Positions 34,470 to 43,202 are shown, counted from the stretch's first letter. The stretch: DNA of 64,000 nucleotides from Oceanihabitans sp. IOP_32 (GCF_009498295.1 NZ_CP040813.1:1371001-1435000); one strand, 5' to 3'. The notes: generated by a model from the sequence alone, not told the origin. Program-made: numbers and translations.

Positions 34470-37058
34470 TTATTTTCTCATCGTTATATTCGCAGGTGTT
34501 TCATTAAAAAAAGGCGCAGAAGACTTATACTTAAAAATTAAAAACACCAGTACCAAAACAAACAATACACCCAAAACCACATAAAAAACAAGGTCTTGTG
34601 ATTTGTTGGGTTCAAGCGCCCCGTAATAAACGAATGCCCCCCAATAATACGGTGATTTCTTTATATTACTAATCGTATTATCTTGTAAGTAATCGAGTTT
34701 AGATTGGCGATTCGAATAAAAAGCAGATTGCGAGATGTTTAAGTTTTTATAAAACGATTGCATAAGCTGCGACGTAGACATATCGTTTATTGGCCACAGC
34801 GAAAACACAAGATTTTGGGCACCTGCGTATTGAAAACCGCGTGCAATACTCATAGCCCCTTCGCCCTTATAAAGTTTACCCACGCCTGTTTCGCAAGCGC
34901 TTAAAACTATAAGATTAGTATCTAAATTTAAACTGTACAGTTCATTTAAGTTTAAGGTATCATCATAAAAATCGATGGTTGCAGGTTTTACAAAGTCGCC
35001 GCTACTAGCATGTGTTGATAGGTGTATGGTATTATACTTAGACGCATTCTTTAAGAAATTACTTAAGGTTGCTTTTGTATTTATAAATATTGAAGATGGC
35101 ATTTCGTTCTCAATGGCTTTAGCCTCTTCAATAGAATAGACCAATTGTTTATTTGTGTTTTCAAAAACTGGAAAAAACCCAAGGAGCGAGTCATTACTAG
35201 CACCCATCCTTGTAGCCAAATAGAAAAACGCACTCGAATTATAAGCAATGCTTTGACTTTTAAACCAAAACGGCATGTTTACAAATGAGGTCGTACTAGT
35301 TTCTGCACTTAAAAGCGTTTCAAAAGGCACAAAATTTAGTAAGCCGTCTGGGATAATAACTATATTTTTATTTTCCGAGAGCTTTTGCAAATCAAGTGAT
35401 TTAAAGAGTTTATAAGCTTTATTTGTGAAATTTTCAATATTGTTATTAATAATAGAGGCCTCATCAAAAAGATGAATAAAATCAAGGATCTGTCTTTTAA
35501 AACTCTCATTTAAAACCATTTGGTTTAATGAAATTGTTTTGTTTGAAACTGTAAATTGATACAGCGCTTTGTTACCCCAAAAATACGCTACTAAAACGGC
35601 CTGATCTTCTAATAATTTATCTTGCAATTCTTTTATCTCAAAAATATCATTGCGAAGGGGTTGACTTTGGTTAATAACTGTTTTTAAGCTTTTTATTTGA
35701 ACACTTAGTTCTTGAAGCTTCATACTTAAATCATTAATTATAGTCGGTCGATTAGCCTCTAATTGCTCTTTTATGAGCAAGCTTGTAATTCGCTCTTGCG
35801 CTTTTAACAGACCAAATTCTTTTTGTAAAAGACTGTCCTCAGGATATTGTTTCAAACGTTTTTTTATCAAAAACATCTCTTTTAGGGTTGAAGCTTTACT
35901 GTTTTCAGAATATTGAAACGCTTTTAATAAAAGGTCTTTATTTTTGGTTTGTTTATATAAATTATAAAGGATGTCGATACATTTTTCACTTCTAATTCGG
36001 TTGTTGGTTTCGTTCAAAATCTTGGTTTCTTGCGAGGTCCAGCTGTTTTCCAACAAATGAGCCACGTGAAAACTTAAATCGAAACTTTGTAATGCTCGTT
36101 CTGGACGGGATTCCATTTCGGCATATAAATCGAAAATGTCGATAAAGGTATTCTCGGCGTATAAGTCGGATTTATTTGGCAAGCCATTACCTTTAAAGTT
36201 AGGCAATAAAAGTGTTAAAGCAGTTTGTAAACTTCTAGAAGTCGCTTTGGGCTTATTTAAAAACAAGTACAACTGCGCTTCTTCAACATGAAGTTTCGCT
36301 AGGTTTCTTTTTGATAATTTTTTATTAGAAATTCTATGATTTTTAAATTTTTGAAATTCTGAAAACGCGATAGCATAATCCCCTTTTTGAAGTGCTATTT
36401 TATAATTATTACTACTATGAAGCGAATTTGAGAAGGTTGTGTAATCAAGTAGTTTTCCAGAAGCAATTTGACTTTCTAAATTTATTTCTCTTAGTTTTTG
36501 TTTTTGGTCATTACTGGCATTACTGTGGTTTATATATGTATTTACTATTTTAAAAACCATATCGTAATTGCCAATAGAGTAATACAGCTTCGCTAAATTA
36601 ATACCACCACTAATTTGATGAGGGGTTTGATTGCTCTTTTCGGCTAAAAAAATGTACTGATTTATGGTGCTTATGGCATTGGTATAATTACCTGTTTTAA
36701 TGTATAGATTCCCTAATGGTTTTAAGCAGTTTTCGATAATATCAAAATCTGAATAGCCCGAAAGCGCATTGCTATTAAAGCGTTTTATGGCGTCTTCATA
36801 AGTGCTAATGGCTGCCTCAAGCTTAGAAGAGTTATTTAAGTAATAGCCTTTATGACTTTGCAAAAACACTAAAGCCAATTGTTCATCTTTAGTTTTTACT
36901 TGGTCTTTAAATACCGTTTCAAGACTTTCTATACGCCGAAAAGAGGCTGAGTTTTGGTTTGAAATAAAAGTTTCGGTTGCGCTATAGATAGTTTCTTCTA
37001 GCGTTTGCCCAAAACTTATTAAACCCGTAAAAAATAGAATAAAGCACAATTTAGTCAT
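34470..37058 (-). CDS. Periplasmic TPR-CHAT protease-like protein, membrane-anchored
   Basis: Protein of 862 aa from the ATG at 37058, chosen because it gives a signal peptide (MTKLCFILFFTGLISFGQ) and removes the overlap that an earlier in-frame ATG would make with the upstream gene. Residues ~20-450 are helical repeats of TPR type (e.g. IKTGNYTNAISTINQYIFLA, INLAKLYYSIGNYDMVFKIV). Residues ~530-815 form a CHAT caspase-like peptidase domain with His683 in TIHLSTHASSGDF and Cys722 in VLSACETGVGKLYKGEG; the typical GFQYAGAQNLVFSLWPIND follows. A single C-terminal helix (~823-843, FYVVLGVLFVLVLVFLIF) anchors it. So the catalytic domain should face the periplasm. Substrates are unknown. It is 30 bp downstream of the PKD/barrel gene, likely one operon. 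Confidence 0.88.
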   Translation of the reverse strand: MTKLCFILFFTGLISFGQTLEETIYSATETFISNQNSASFRRIESLETVFKDQVKTKDEQLALVFLQSHKGYYLNNSSKLEAAISTYEDAIKRFNSNALSGYSDFDIIENCLKPLGNLYIKTGNYTNAISTINQYIFLAEKSNQTPHQISGGINLAKLYYSIGNYDMVFKIVNTYINHSNASNDQKQKLREINLESQIASGKLLDYTTFSNSLHSSNNYKIALQKGDYAIAFSEFQKFKNHRISNKKLSKRNLAKLHVEEAQLYLFLNKPKATSRSLQTALTLLLPNFKGNGLPNKSDLYAENTFIDIFDLYAEMESRPERALQSFDLSFHVAHLLENSWTSQETKILNETNNRIRSEKCIDILYNLYKQTKNKDLLLKAFQYSENSKASTLKEMFLIKKRLKQYPEDSLLQKEFGLLKAQERITSLLIKEQLEANRPTIINDLSMKLQELSVQIKSLKTVINQSQPLRNDIFEIKELQDKLLEDQAVLVAYFWGNKALYQFTVSNKTISLNQMVLNESFKRQILDFIHLFDEASIINNNIENFTNKAYKLFKSLDLQKLSENKNIVIIPDGLLNFVPFETLLSAETSTTSFVNMPFWFKSQSIAYNSSAFFYLATRMGASNDSLLGFFPVFENTNKQLVYSIEEAKAIENEMPSSIFINTKATLSNFLKNASKYNTIHLSTHASSGDFVKPATIDFYDDTLNLNELYSLNLDTNLIVLSACETGVGKLYKGEGAMSIARGFQYAGAQNLVFSLWPINDMSTSQLMQSFYKNLNISQSAFYSNRQSKLDYLQDNTISNIKKSPYYWGAFVYYGALEPNKSQDLVFYVVLGVLFVLVLVFLIFKYKSSAPFFNETPANITMRK

Positions 37059-37087
37059 AACATGGCGCCAGCAAAAGCGTTTTAAAC

Positions 37088-39040
37088 TCAGAATTTCCAA
37101 ATGGCGTAGAACTGCCAATAATTGAATTCGTTTTCAAAATTCATTACATAACGCGCGCCCAAACTAGGGCCAATTCTTGCAAAACCTACGGTGGCTTCAA
37201 ACAGCAAACCAGTTCTTAAATTACTAAAAGCGTTTGTATTACTGCCAAACTCTTCAAAAGTATTAATAATTGGAGCACCGGGTTGCACGCCTTCAAATTG
37301 CTCAATTAAACGCTCTTCTTTACTTTTTTCACTTAATGAAATGGTGTTTTGCAGTCCGGCTCCTAAACCTATATAATTGTTTAGGTTATAGCGTAATAAA
37401 ACAGGAATATCTAGGTCTATGTTTTTATAAGACCTATTGGTGGTAGTGCGCTGCCTAAACCTAAAGCCGGCTGCGTCATCAATGATTTCTTCAACAACTT
37501 GACTATCACTTTCATAATTATGAAAGGTGTTTAAAAGCTCTACTTGCCAATACCAACGGTACGATTTATAGGGAGATAAGGTGGCACCAAAAAAGTAGCT
37601 TTCAGAGTTTTTTAAATCGCTAAACGCGTTATAGCCCATTTTAGCACCAATTGAAATACCTGGCAAAAAACGTGTCGTGGCGTAATTGGTAATAATGGGG
37701 TCGTTTTTATCGAAAATAATAGCCGTTTTACTTTTGGTTTTTTTCTTATGAAAATCTTTAGCAAACTTAATACTGTATTTTACAAAGCCTTTTGTAGAGT
37801 CGTATACTTTAACGTTTTTTTGTTCGCTGCCGGGCAAGTATATGTTTTTGAAGGTGAAAATGGCTTGCTTGTCTGTAAAAGTCGTATCTAAACAACTGTA
37901 AATCACGTCCTCTTTCGGACAAATATCGCACTTGGGATACATATCAAGAATTTTTATGGTAGACTTGTCGAGCATATCCGGAATATCGGTTTCAAGACGG
38001 ATGGTTCTCGCCGGCCCCTCCCCGTTATTTTGAAATTGAATTTTATACTTTAAGGTTTTAAAACGTACCAATCTATAATTTAAAATAGTACCGTTTGATG
38101 ACATTTTATTAGGATCGTGGGAGGTTACAATTTCCATTTCCATGTCTTTAACCTTATGGTTGTCGTAATTTGCATCGGGCACATAAATACCACGAACAGA
38201 AATAATGGCACTGGTGTCTTTTAGCATTTCTGGGGTGGTTTTTAAACTAAAGAAGATGTTGCGCTCTTCGCTGGGTGCCATATTATCAAATTCTAAAACG
38301 CTCCAATTTTTATATGTCGATTTAGATTCTTGAATGGTTTCCACCAAATTAAATCGTTCTGTAGAATCTTGTGGTATTTCACTGCTTTTAATCATAGCTT
38401 TATTTGATGAAGCTAAGTAAGCATTCTCATTATTTATATTATGAGTATAGACAAAGGCCGTTTCAGGTTGGTTTTTTTCATTATGATGTGTCCTTATTTC
38501 TAAAACCTCAAAATTATCGGCTTTGTATTTTAATTCGTTATAAAACAGGAAAAGTTTGCCGTTAGTTTTATAGTTTTTGGTGTTTTTATAGCTTACAATA
38601 GTCACCATTTCTTCATCTGGAATCGGGTCTCTATTTCGTTTTAATTGGAAATCTTCATCCATCGACGCTACATCTTCATACGCTGTTGGTAGCGTATTAA
38701 TCAATACTTTTTTTGGTCTTGTTGTTGGCGGTTTACCCGTATCATAATTATTTGTAGCCCAAAATTTAATGGTGTATTCCCCCTTTTTTTTATAAATGTG
38801 TTTTGGTGCTTCCTCGGTGCTGTAATGCCCATCTCCAAATTCCCAGAAGTAGGTGTAAAAGGCTTTAGGTGCTCCTGCTATTTGATTTAAAACAGGTGTT
38901 TCTGGAATAAATGAAACCGAATTTCCTACAATATTAGTTTTTATGTCGGCCTTTCGGGTTATAGTATCATTAAGAAGCGCCTGCCCATACAAAGATGAAA
39001 AACATAAAAAAAATAGAACTATGGCCATGCGGTTTTTCAT
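37088..39040 (-). CDS. Secreted PKD-domain protein with C-terminal outer-membrane beta-barrel
   Basis: Exported protein of 650 aa (signal MKNRMAIVLFFLCFSSLYGQ). A PKD domain lies at ~55-110 with the classic YFWEFGDGHYSTEEAPKHIY and a following KKKGEYTIKFWAT. The middle (~120-450) has two beta-sandwich parts, the second DUF11/DUF7619-like (SHDPNKMSSNG, YKIQFQNNGEGPARTIRLET). The last ~190 residues look like an outer membrane barrel (SIGAKMGYNAF, RWYWQVELLNTFHNY, NIDLDIPVLLRYNLNNYIGLG in pieces, YWQFYAIWKF end). It is the gene immediately upstream of the CHAT protein, suggesting a surface or outer membrane partner for it. Function unknown; adhesion, sensing or substrate presentation are options. 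Confidence 0.82.
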   Translation of the reverse strand: MKNRMAIVLFFLCFSSLYGQALLNDTITRKADIKTNIVGNSVSFIPETPVLNQIAGAPKAFYTYFWEFGDGHYSTEEAPKHIYKKKGEYTIKFWATNNYDTGKPPTTRPKKVLINTLPTAYEDVASMDEDFQLKRNRDPIPDEEMVTIVSYKNTKNYKTNGKLFLFYNELKYKADNFEVLEIRTHHNEKNQPETAFVYTHNINNENAYLASSNKAMIKSSEIPQDSTERFNLVETIQESKSTYKNWSVLEFDNMAPSEERNIFFSLKTTPEMLKDTSAIISVRGIYVPDANYDNHKVKDMEMEIVTSHDPNKMSSNGTILNYRLVRFKTLKYKIQFQNNGEGPARTIRLETDIPDMLDKSTIKILDMYPKCDICPKEDVIYSCLDTTFTDKQAIFTFKNIYLPGSEQKNVKVYDSTKGFVKYSIKFAKDFHKKKTKSKTAIIFDKNDPIITNYATTRFLPGISIGAKMGYNAFSDLKNSESYFFGATLSPYKSYRWYWQVELLNTFHNYESDSQVVEEIIDDAAGFRFRQRTTTNRSYKNIDLDIPVLLRYNLNNYIGLGAGLQNTISLSEKSKEERLIEQFEGVQPGAPIINTFEEFGSNTNAFSNLRTGLLFEATVGFARIGPSLGARYVMNFENEFNYWQFYAIWKF

Positions 39041-39129
39041 TTGATTATATTTTTTTGATTCCTATTAATTGTGCTCATAGCATCTCGATTTATTTTCTAT
39101 GGCTTATAAATATACTAAAAGGATACGTT

Positions 39130-39225
39130 TTAACTTAAAAAATATAAGAGCACAACAAAAATATTTGCGAGCAAAACAAATAGAATCCAAAATACAAGTA
39201 TGATTATAAAAATTTTCTTCCTCAT
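39130..39225 (-). CDS. Putative 31-residue single-span membrane protein
   Basis: A short open frame begins MRKKIFIIILVFWILFVLL and ends with LLYFLS: three basic residues, then about 26 almost purely hydrophobic residues, then stop. This is the layout of many bacterial small membrane proteins. It lies between the terminator of the 322-aa lipoprotein gene and the PKD gene on the same strand, about 90 bp upstream of the PKD start, so it would be the first cistron of the PKD-CHAT transcript. AT-rich DNA can give such a frame by chance, so it needs conservation evidence. Confidence 0.35.
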   Translation of the reverse strand: MRKKIFIIILVFWILFVLLANIFVVLLYFLS

Positions 39226-39272
39226 ACCATCATATCAAAAAGACCTCGCTTTTGTTACCCTATAAACTTCAA

Positions 39273-39300
39273 AAAACCAGAAACAAATGTTTCTGGTTTT
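39273..39300 (-). terminator. Intrinsic terminator of the 322-aa lipoprotein gene
   Basis: AAAACCAGAAAC-AAAT-GTTTCTGGTTTT: a 12-bp perfect stem with 4-nt loop, 56 bp after the stop; on the minus strand the stem ends in TTTT. It separates the lipoprotein gene from the PKD-CHAT unit. Confidence 0.85.
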
Positions 39301-39355
39301 AAATAAAAGGCTAAGTTTAGCGGGGTAAATTAAGTAGGTTATTAAAGGTAGCTGT

Positions 39356-40324
39356 TTAAGGCAGCCCATTAATAAGGGCTGTAAGTTGAGCTTCGGTAGC
39401 GATTTGTGTTTCGCTGTCTGTGAAAGTAAATATATCATTTTCGGCAATGGTTACCGATTTTATAGCGTATTTCCAGTTATTTCCTTCTTCGGTTGCAAAT
39501 ATAATGTGACATTCTAAACCAATTGGAATCTGTCCGTAATGCTCGCTAAACAAACCAGTACCAGCATCAAAAGTATCTAATTGCGCCAATCCAGTTTCCT
39601 CGCCATCATAAGAAAGATAAACAGAGCTGTTTGTATTGTTGTAACCTTCTGGCACAGCCACTAAAATAGTTGTTTTTGGTCTTGGGTCGTTATAAAATCG
39701 ATCGACATTAGACCATCCAAAAGATTGAAAAAAACCAAAATAGGTATTGCCTTCTCCAAACACACCGCCTCGGCCAGCAGCATCTTCCATTTCTTCCCAA
39801 GCGAGGTTACCATCTTCGTCGATAATGCCATTCCATAGAATCATTTCATTATCTACACCACCAGTTAAATCTGCCGGAATACGCATTTGAAAGCCACAAT
39901 TGCTTTCTAAAGCCATACCTTTTTGAGTGGTTTCCACAAAGAACGCTCCACCAGTTAGCAACAACGCTTTGTCGCCATTTGGTTTTATTCCCATAGTAGG
40001 TTTGTTGGTAGTTATCATTTGGCCTCTTTCGAAAATTTCAACAAATTCTAAATCTACTTCTCCTGTTACAGCATTGCCATTTAGCGTTAAACAAGCACCG
40101 TTAATGATAATTTCGACACCTTTTTGCGATGTTAAGGTTATGGAGCCATCATTTGCATTAAATTGAAAGTTTTGTGTTAAATTTTCTAAAGCAACTTCTC
40201 TTAAATTATTAAAGTCTTCTGCTGTTGCACGCGTAACCATATCACTATCGTCGTTTTTTGTGCAACTTGAAAAAAGTAATGTTGCTGCTAATAAAGTTCC
40301 TAATACGTTTTTAAATTGTTTCAT
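39356..40324 (-). CDS. Exported lipoprotein of unknown function
   Basis: Lipoprotein of 322 aa: MKQFKNVLGTLLAATLLFSS with Cys21 as the lipidation site, followed by an acidic stretch (TKNDDSD) compatible with surface exposure in Bacteroidota. The mature part is rich in beta strands and Gly/Asp. No motif of a known enzyme was recognised; blocks that could identify relatives are VEIFERGQMITTNKPTMGIK, GGAFFVETTQKG, and DAAGRGGVFGEGNTYFGFFQ. A domain starting near 65 with ITLTSQKGVEIIINGACLTL resembles the strands of secreted CARDB/regulatory-like folds, but this is weak. Own terminator downstream; 80 bp downstream of the 146-aa secreted protein gene. Confidence 0.75.
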   Translation of the reverse strand: MKQFKNVLGTLLAATLLFSSCTKNDDSDMVTRATAEDFNNLREVALENLTQNFQFNANDGSITLTSQKGVEIIINGACLTLNGNAVTGEVDLEFVEIFERGQMITTNKPTMGIKPNGDKALLLTGGAFFVETTQKGMALESNCGFQMRIPADLTGGVDNEMILWNGIIDEDGNLAWEEMEDAAGRGGVFGEGNTYFGFFQSFGWSNVDRFYNDPRPKTTILVAVPEGYNNTNSSVYLSYDGEETGLAQLDTFDAGTGLFSEHYGQIPIGLECHIIFATEEGNNWKYAIKSVTIAENDIFTFTDSETQIATEAQLTALINGLP

Positions 40325-40404
40325 AATAAATTGGGTTTAAATTATTGTTCTCATTTATATAAACAAGGCAACTAGAATGTTACCCTGTTTCGCTAATTGT
40401 TTTT

Positions 40405-40845
40405 TTAGAGCTGGGGCTGACTAATTATTATTTTCTCTACAATCGCATCGCCAGAAGCTACTAGTTGTATCATTTTATGTGCGTAAGCTTCAGTAGACGA
40501 ATAGCCTCTTGCTTTTCCAGAAGGGGTTTCCACTTCCCAGAAATAGTTCCTTTGAGTGTTATCAATTTCAGATTTTAAAACAAAGTAACTTGTAATTTCT
40601 GTGCCTTTTACCAATTCACCAGCACTTGATAAGGCTATCATTTTTTTTGCAGATTCCAAGCTTAATGATGTTCCAGAATAATTACCTTTTATAGTTTCTA
40701 CCTGCCACTCAAAAATTTCGATAATATTATTATTTGTGATTTCTAGGACTTTAATTGCGGTATTAAAATCTGATTTTGAGGTCATGGCATTAGCATTTAG
40801 TAATGATAAGGTAAGGGCTGCGATAATTAATATTGATTTTCTCAT
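40405..40845 (-). CDS. Small secreted protein of unknown function
   Basis: Protein of 146 aa with a signal peptide (MRKSILIIAALTLSLLNANA, cleavage near A20). The mature part is two similar halves: FEWQVETIKGNYSGTSLSLE...AKKMIALSSAGELVKGTEI and YFWEVETPSGKARGYSSTEA...AHKMIQLVASGDAIVEKI. Each has (F/Y)-x-W-x-V-E-T followed by G, then a helix with A-x-K-M-I-x-L and a final strand, so it is an internal duplication of a ~55-residue unit. No function recognised. It neighbours other exported proteins of unknown role and lies beside a deleted MITE-like copy. Confidence 0.75.
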   Translation of the reverse strand: MRKSILIIAALTLSLLNANAMTSKSDFNTAIKVLEITNNNIIEIFEWQVETIKGNYSGTSLSLESAKKMIALSSAGELVKGTEITSYFVLKSEIDNTQRNYFWEVETPSGKARGYSSTEAYAHKMIQLVASGDAIVEKIIISQPQL

Positions 40846-40867
40846 GATTTCTAATTTTTATGGATTA

Positions 40868-41030
40868 ATACCAAATTAGCCATGTCATGCCGCATATAAT
40901 TTGTTTCTTTTTCGCCCATATTTCGGTATAAAATAAAATCATAACTCAGGCTATACTTTGATTTTCTATCTCATCTGAACAAAAAATAATTCAAATTAAC
41001 AATACGACATTTCAAAACTAAATTGGTATA
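40868..41030 (+). repeat. MITE-like element, internally deleted copy D (163 bp)
   Basis: Same ends as copy C (ATACCAAATTAGCC... to ...CTAAATTGGTAT) but lacking two internal blocks. One deletion joins AATTTGTTT to CTTTTTCGCCC; the other joins GATTTT to CTATCTCATCTG, consistent with loss between short GATTT direct repeats. It fills most of the 279-bp gap between two secreted-protein genes. Confidence 0.85.
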
Positions 41031-41124
41031 ATTAAAATTTTTGTGTTTTTTATTATATCAAATGGTTTCTATTTGTAATTAGTTAACTGGTTAAAGCATT
41101 TTTGGATTAGTAAAAATTATGGGG

Positions 41125-41715
41125 TTAATCCACTTTAAAGCCAAGGGCTATGTGCGGTTGACCATAATTTAAAACAGGTCCCCCAGCACCGTAAAACGCA
41201 GCGCTTTGAAAAACGACATTGCCTTCTGTGATGGGATATGCGATATTGGTAAAATTGGTATTTCTAAAAATTCTCCCAATCGTTTGGTTTAAGTTGGTGT
41301 ATCCTGGCAAAATGGTACGTCTAACGGTTATTACATCGCCCACAGCTACAGCTACTGGTGTAATGGCTTGATAATCTAGCATGGTTTGAGAAAACGTATG
41401 TACACCAGTATAAGAGGTATTGCCATTAATAATTTCCATGGTATAACCACCAGCATAAGTACTCGGGTTTTGGTAGCCCACAGAACAAATTTCTCCATTT
41501 GCATTAATTATTATTTCGTATTCATGGGTTTCTAAATCCATGGTCTCCACAATATCATAACCGTTAGCAGTGGCGTAAGCTGCAGTAATTAAATCGTTAA
41601 CATAATGGTTTTCACATACATTATTAGTGGGGTCGTTGTCGCTATCACAGGATACAAGTGTTAGCACACAAATTGTAAAAAGAAATAAAAGTTGAGTTGT
41701 TTTAAGATTTTTCAT
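41125..41715 (-). CDS. Exported lipoprotein of unknown function
   Basis: Lipoprotein of 196 aa: MKNLKTTQLLFLFTICVLTL then VSC with Cys23 lipidated and an Asp/Asn-rich start (DSDNDPTNN). The mature domain is predicted mostly beta: HEYEIIINANGEICSVGYQN, GYTMEIINGNTSYTGVHTFS, VGDVITVRRTILPGYTNL, NVVFQSAAFYGAGGPVLNYG. This looks like a jelly-roll/beta-sandwich of the kind found in DUF4082-like and carbohydrate-binding proteins, but no family was firmly recognised. It is divergent from the sigma factor gene at 41849, sharing a 133-bp promoter region, so it is a plausible target of that sigma factor. Confidence 0.72.
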   Translation of the reverse strand: MKNLKTTQLLFLFTICVLTLVSCDSDNDPTNNVCENHYVNDLITAAYATANGYDIVETMDLETHEYEIIINANGEICSVGYQNPSTYAGGYTMEIINGNTSYTGVHTFSQTMLDYQAITPVAVAVGDVITVRRTILPGYTNLNQTIGRIFRNTNFTNIAYPITEGNVVFQSAAFYGAGGPVLNYGQPHIALGFKVD

Positions 41716-41848
41716 GATTCTCTATTTTAATAATTATGGTTAATAGGCTGTTGCCATATTTGTTATGACACCCTTAGATAAAAACCATTTTAAATTGTTA
41801 CCCTTTTATTTGAAAGTTTTTTTACTTTAGTAGCAAATACAAGGTGTA

Positions 41849-42430
41849 ATGAGTGAAAAAAAAACACATGAAGACCAAAAATATATTGTGGGATTACTGC
41901 AAAATAACTCCTCTATTATACAGTCTATATATAATAGGTTTGCACCAAAGGTTATTAATTACATCAAGCAGAACAGTGGCTCTACAGAACAAGCTCAAGA
42001 TGTTATTCAAGACACTTTAATCACCATTTACAATCAAGCCAGTAAAAAAGAGCTAAGGCTAACTTGCCCTTTTGATGCGTACTTCTTTTTATTGTGTAAA
42101 CGCAAATGGTTAAACGAATTAAAAAAACCTAATAAGAAGCAGGTAACAATTAATGAGGAGGTGTTATATAAAGACGACGACGCCCAAGAACTGGCTTTCG
42201 AAACGCATTTATTTGGTGAAAAGCAAGCCTTATTTACCGAGATGTTTAGCAAACTGGGTACCGCGTGTAAAGATTTACTAAACGCCGCTTTTAAAATAAA
42301 ATCTATGGAAGCAGTAGCCAAAAGCCTTGGTATTACCTATGCTTATGCTAGGAAAAAGAAATCTTTATGCATTGCTAAACTAACAAAATTGGTTCAAGAG
42401 TCGCCAAAATTTAACCAACTTAATAACTAA
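41849..42430 (+). CDS. Sigma-70 family (ECF-like) RNA polymerase sigma factor
   Basis: Alternative sigma factor of 193 aa. Region 2 lies at ~20-75 (IQSIYNRFAPKVINYIKQNS, TEQAQDVIQDTLITIYNQ: the acidic core-binding helix) and region 4 at ~130-185 (FSKLGTACKDLLNAAFKIKS then MEAVAKSLGITYAYARKKK, the HTH). The linker is basic and lacks region 3. It is followed after 5 bp by a membrane protein with an N-terminal anti-sigma-like part, so the two probably form a sigma/anti-sigma pair. Targets are not known; the divergent lipoprotein gene and the nearby PKD-CHAT operon are candidates by position. Confidence 0.9.
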   Translation: MSEKKTHEDQKYIVGLLQNNSSIIQSIYNRFAPKVINYIKQNSGSTEQAQDVIQDTLITIYNQASKKELRLTCPFDAYFFLLCKRKWLNELKKPNKKQVTINEEVLYKDDDAQELAFETHLFGEKQALFTEMFSKLGTACKDLLNAAFKIKSMEAVAKSLGITYAYARKKKSLCIAKLTKLVQESPKFNQLNN

Positions 42431-42435
42431 TTGTA

Positions 42436-43170
42436 ATGGAAGACCAAAACCACATACTGTTCGAATCTTACTTATCTGAAGAATTATCTCCAGATGAAAA
42501 ATTGGCTTTTGAATTACGCCTAAAAACCGAACCAAAACTCAAACAAGATTTTAAAATCTATAAAGAATTAACTTCTTTTTTAACCCATAAATTCGATCAT
42601 GAAGAAGCTTCTGAAGCCTTTAAAAATAATTTAAAAACCATATCTAATACCTATTTTGAAAAAGGAGAAACGCCAAAAAAAACCATTCGTTTTAAACCCT
42701 GGCAATACGCTATAGCAGCAAGTGTGGTTTTATTGGTGGGGGTTTTTGTGTTTAACAATTTTTCAAGTCCGAGGTATACTGATTTTCATACGCACCAAAA
42801 CATCAGCCTAACGGTTAGAGGCGACAACCCCGATTTATTGCATACCGCAGAAACCGCTTTTAACCATAAAGATTTCGCTAAAGCAGAAACCGCTTTTAAA
42901 GCATTATTGGATAAGGGTGAAACAAATTCTGAATTAAAACTCTACAGCGCCATCGCAAATATCGAATTGAGTAATTATGAGCGCGCAGAAACCTTACTAA
43001 ACGAATTAAAGGATGGGCAATCGGTATATAAAAATAAGGCGATATGGTATCTGGCTTTAAGCAAATTAAAACAAAAAAATTATGAGGCTTGTCTGTCTAT
43101 TTTAAAAACCATTCCCGAAGATGCCGAAGATTATAAACAAGCACAAAAATTAATTAAAAAATTAGATTAA
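42436..43170 (+). CDS. Membrane protein with anti-sigma-like N-terminus and TPR repeats
   Basis: Protein of 244 aa. Residues ~1-75 are helical and resemble the cytoplasmic part of anti-sigma factors (FESYLSEELSPDEKLAFELR, LKQDFKIYKELTSFL), without the zinc-binding HxxxCxxC. One membrane helix follows at ~91-110 (YAIAASVVLLVGVFVFNNF). Residues ~130-244 are periplasmic TPR units (AETAFNHKDFAKAETAFKAL, IANIELSNYERAETLLNEL, ALSKLKQKNYEACLSILKTI). It is in tandem with the sigma factor (5-bp gap). It may hold the sigma factor at the membrane and release it on an envelope signal; this is inferred from architecture. Confidence 0.85.
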   Translation: MEDQNHILFESYLSEELSPDEKLAFELRLKTEPKLKQDFKIYKELTSFLTHKFDHEEASEAFKNNLKTISNTYFEKGETPKKTIRFKPWQYAIAASVVLLVGVFVFNNFSSPRYTDFHTHQNISLTVRGDNPDLLHTAETAFNHKDFAKAETAFKALLDKGETNSELKLYSAIANIELSNYERAETLLNELKDGQSVYKNKAIWYLALSKLKQKNYEACLSILKTIPEDAEDYKQAQKLIKKLD

Positions 43171-43202
43171 TTACACCCTCACGAGGTTTCAGATACATTT
43201 TT

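Noticed and set aside
34470-37058. Craspase-type (type III-E CRISPR) system
   Set aside because: Only the TPR-CHAT architecture is shared; no gRAMP/Cas7-11, no array, and the protein has a signal peptide.
39235-39447. 70-codon minus-strand frame between the PKD and lipoprotein genes
   Set aside because: It runs through a terminator and the 3' end of the lipoprotein gene in another frame; no recognisable content.
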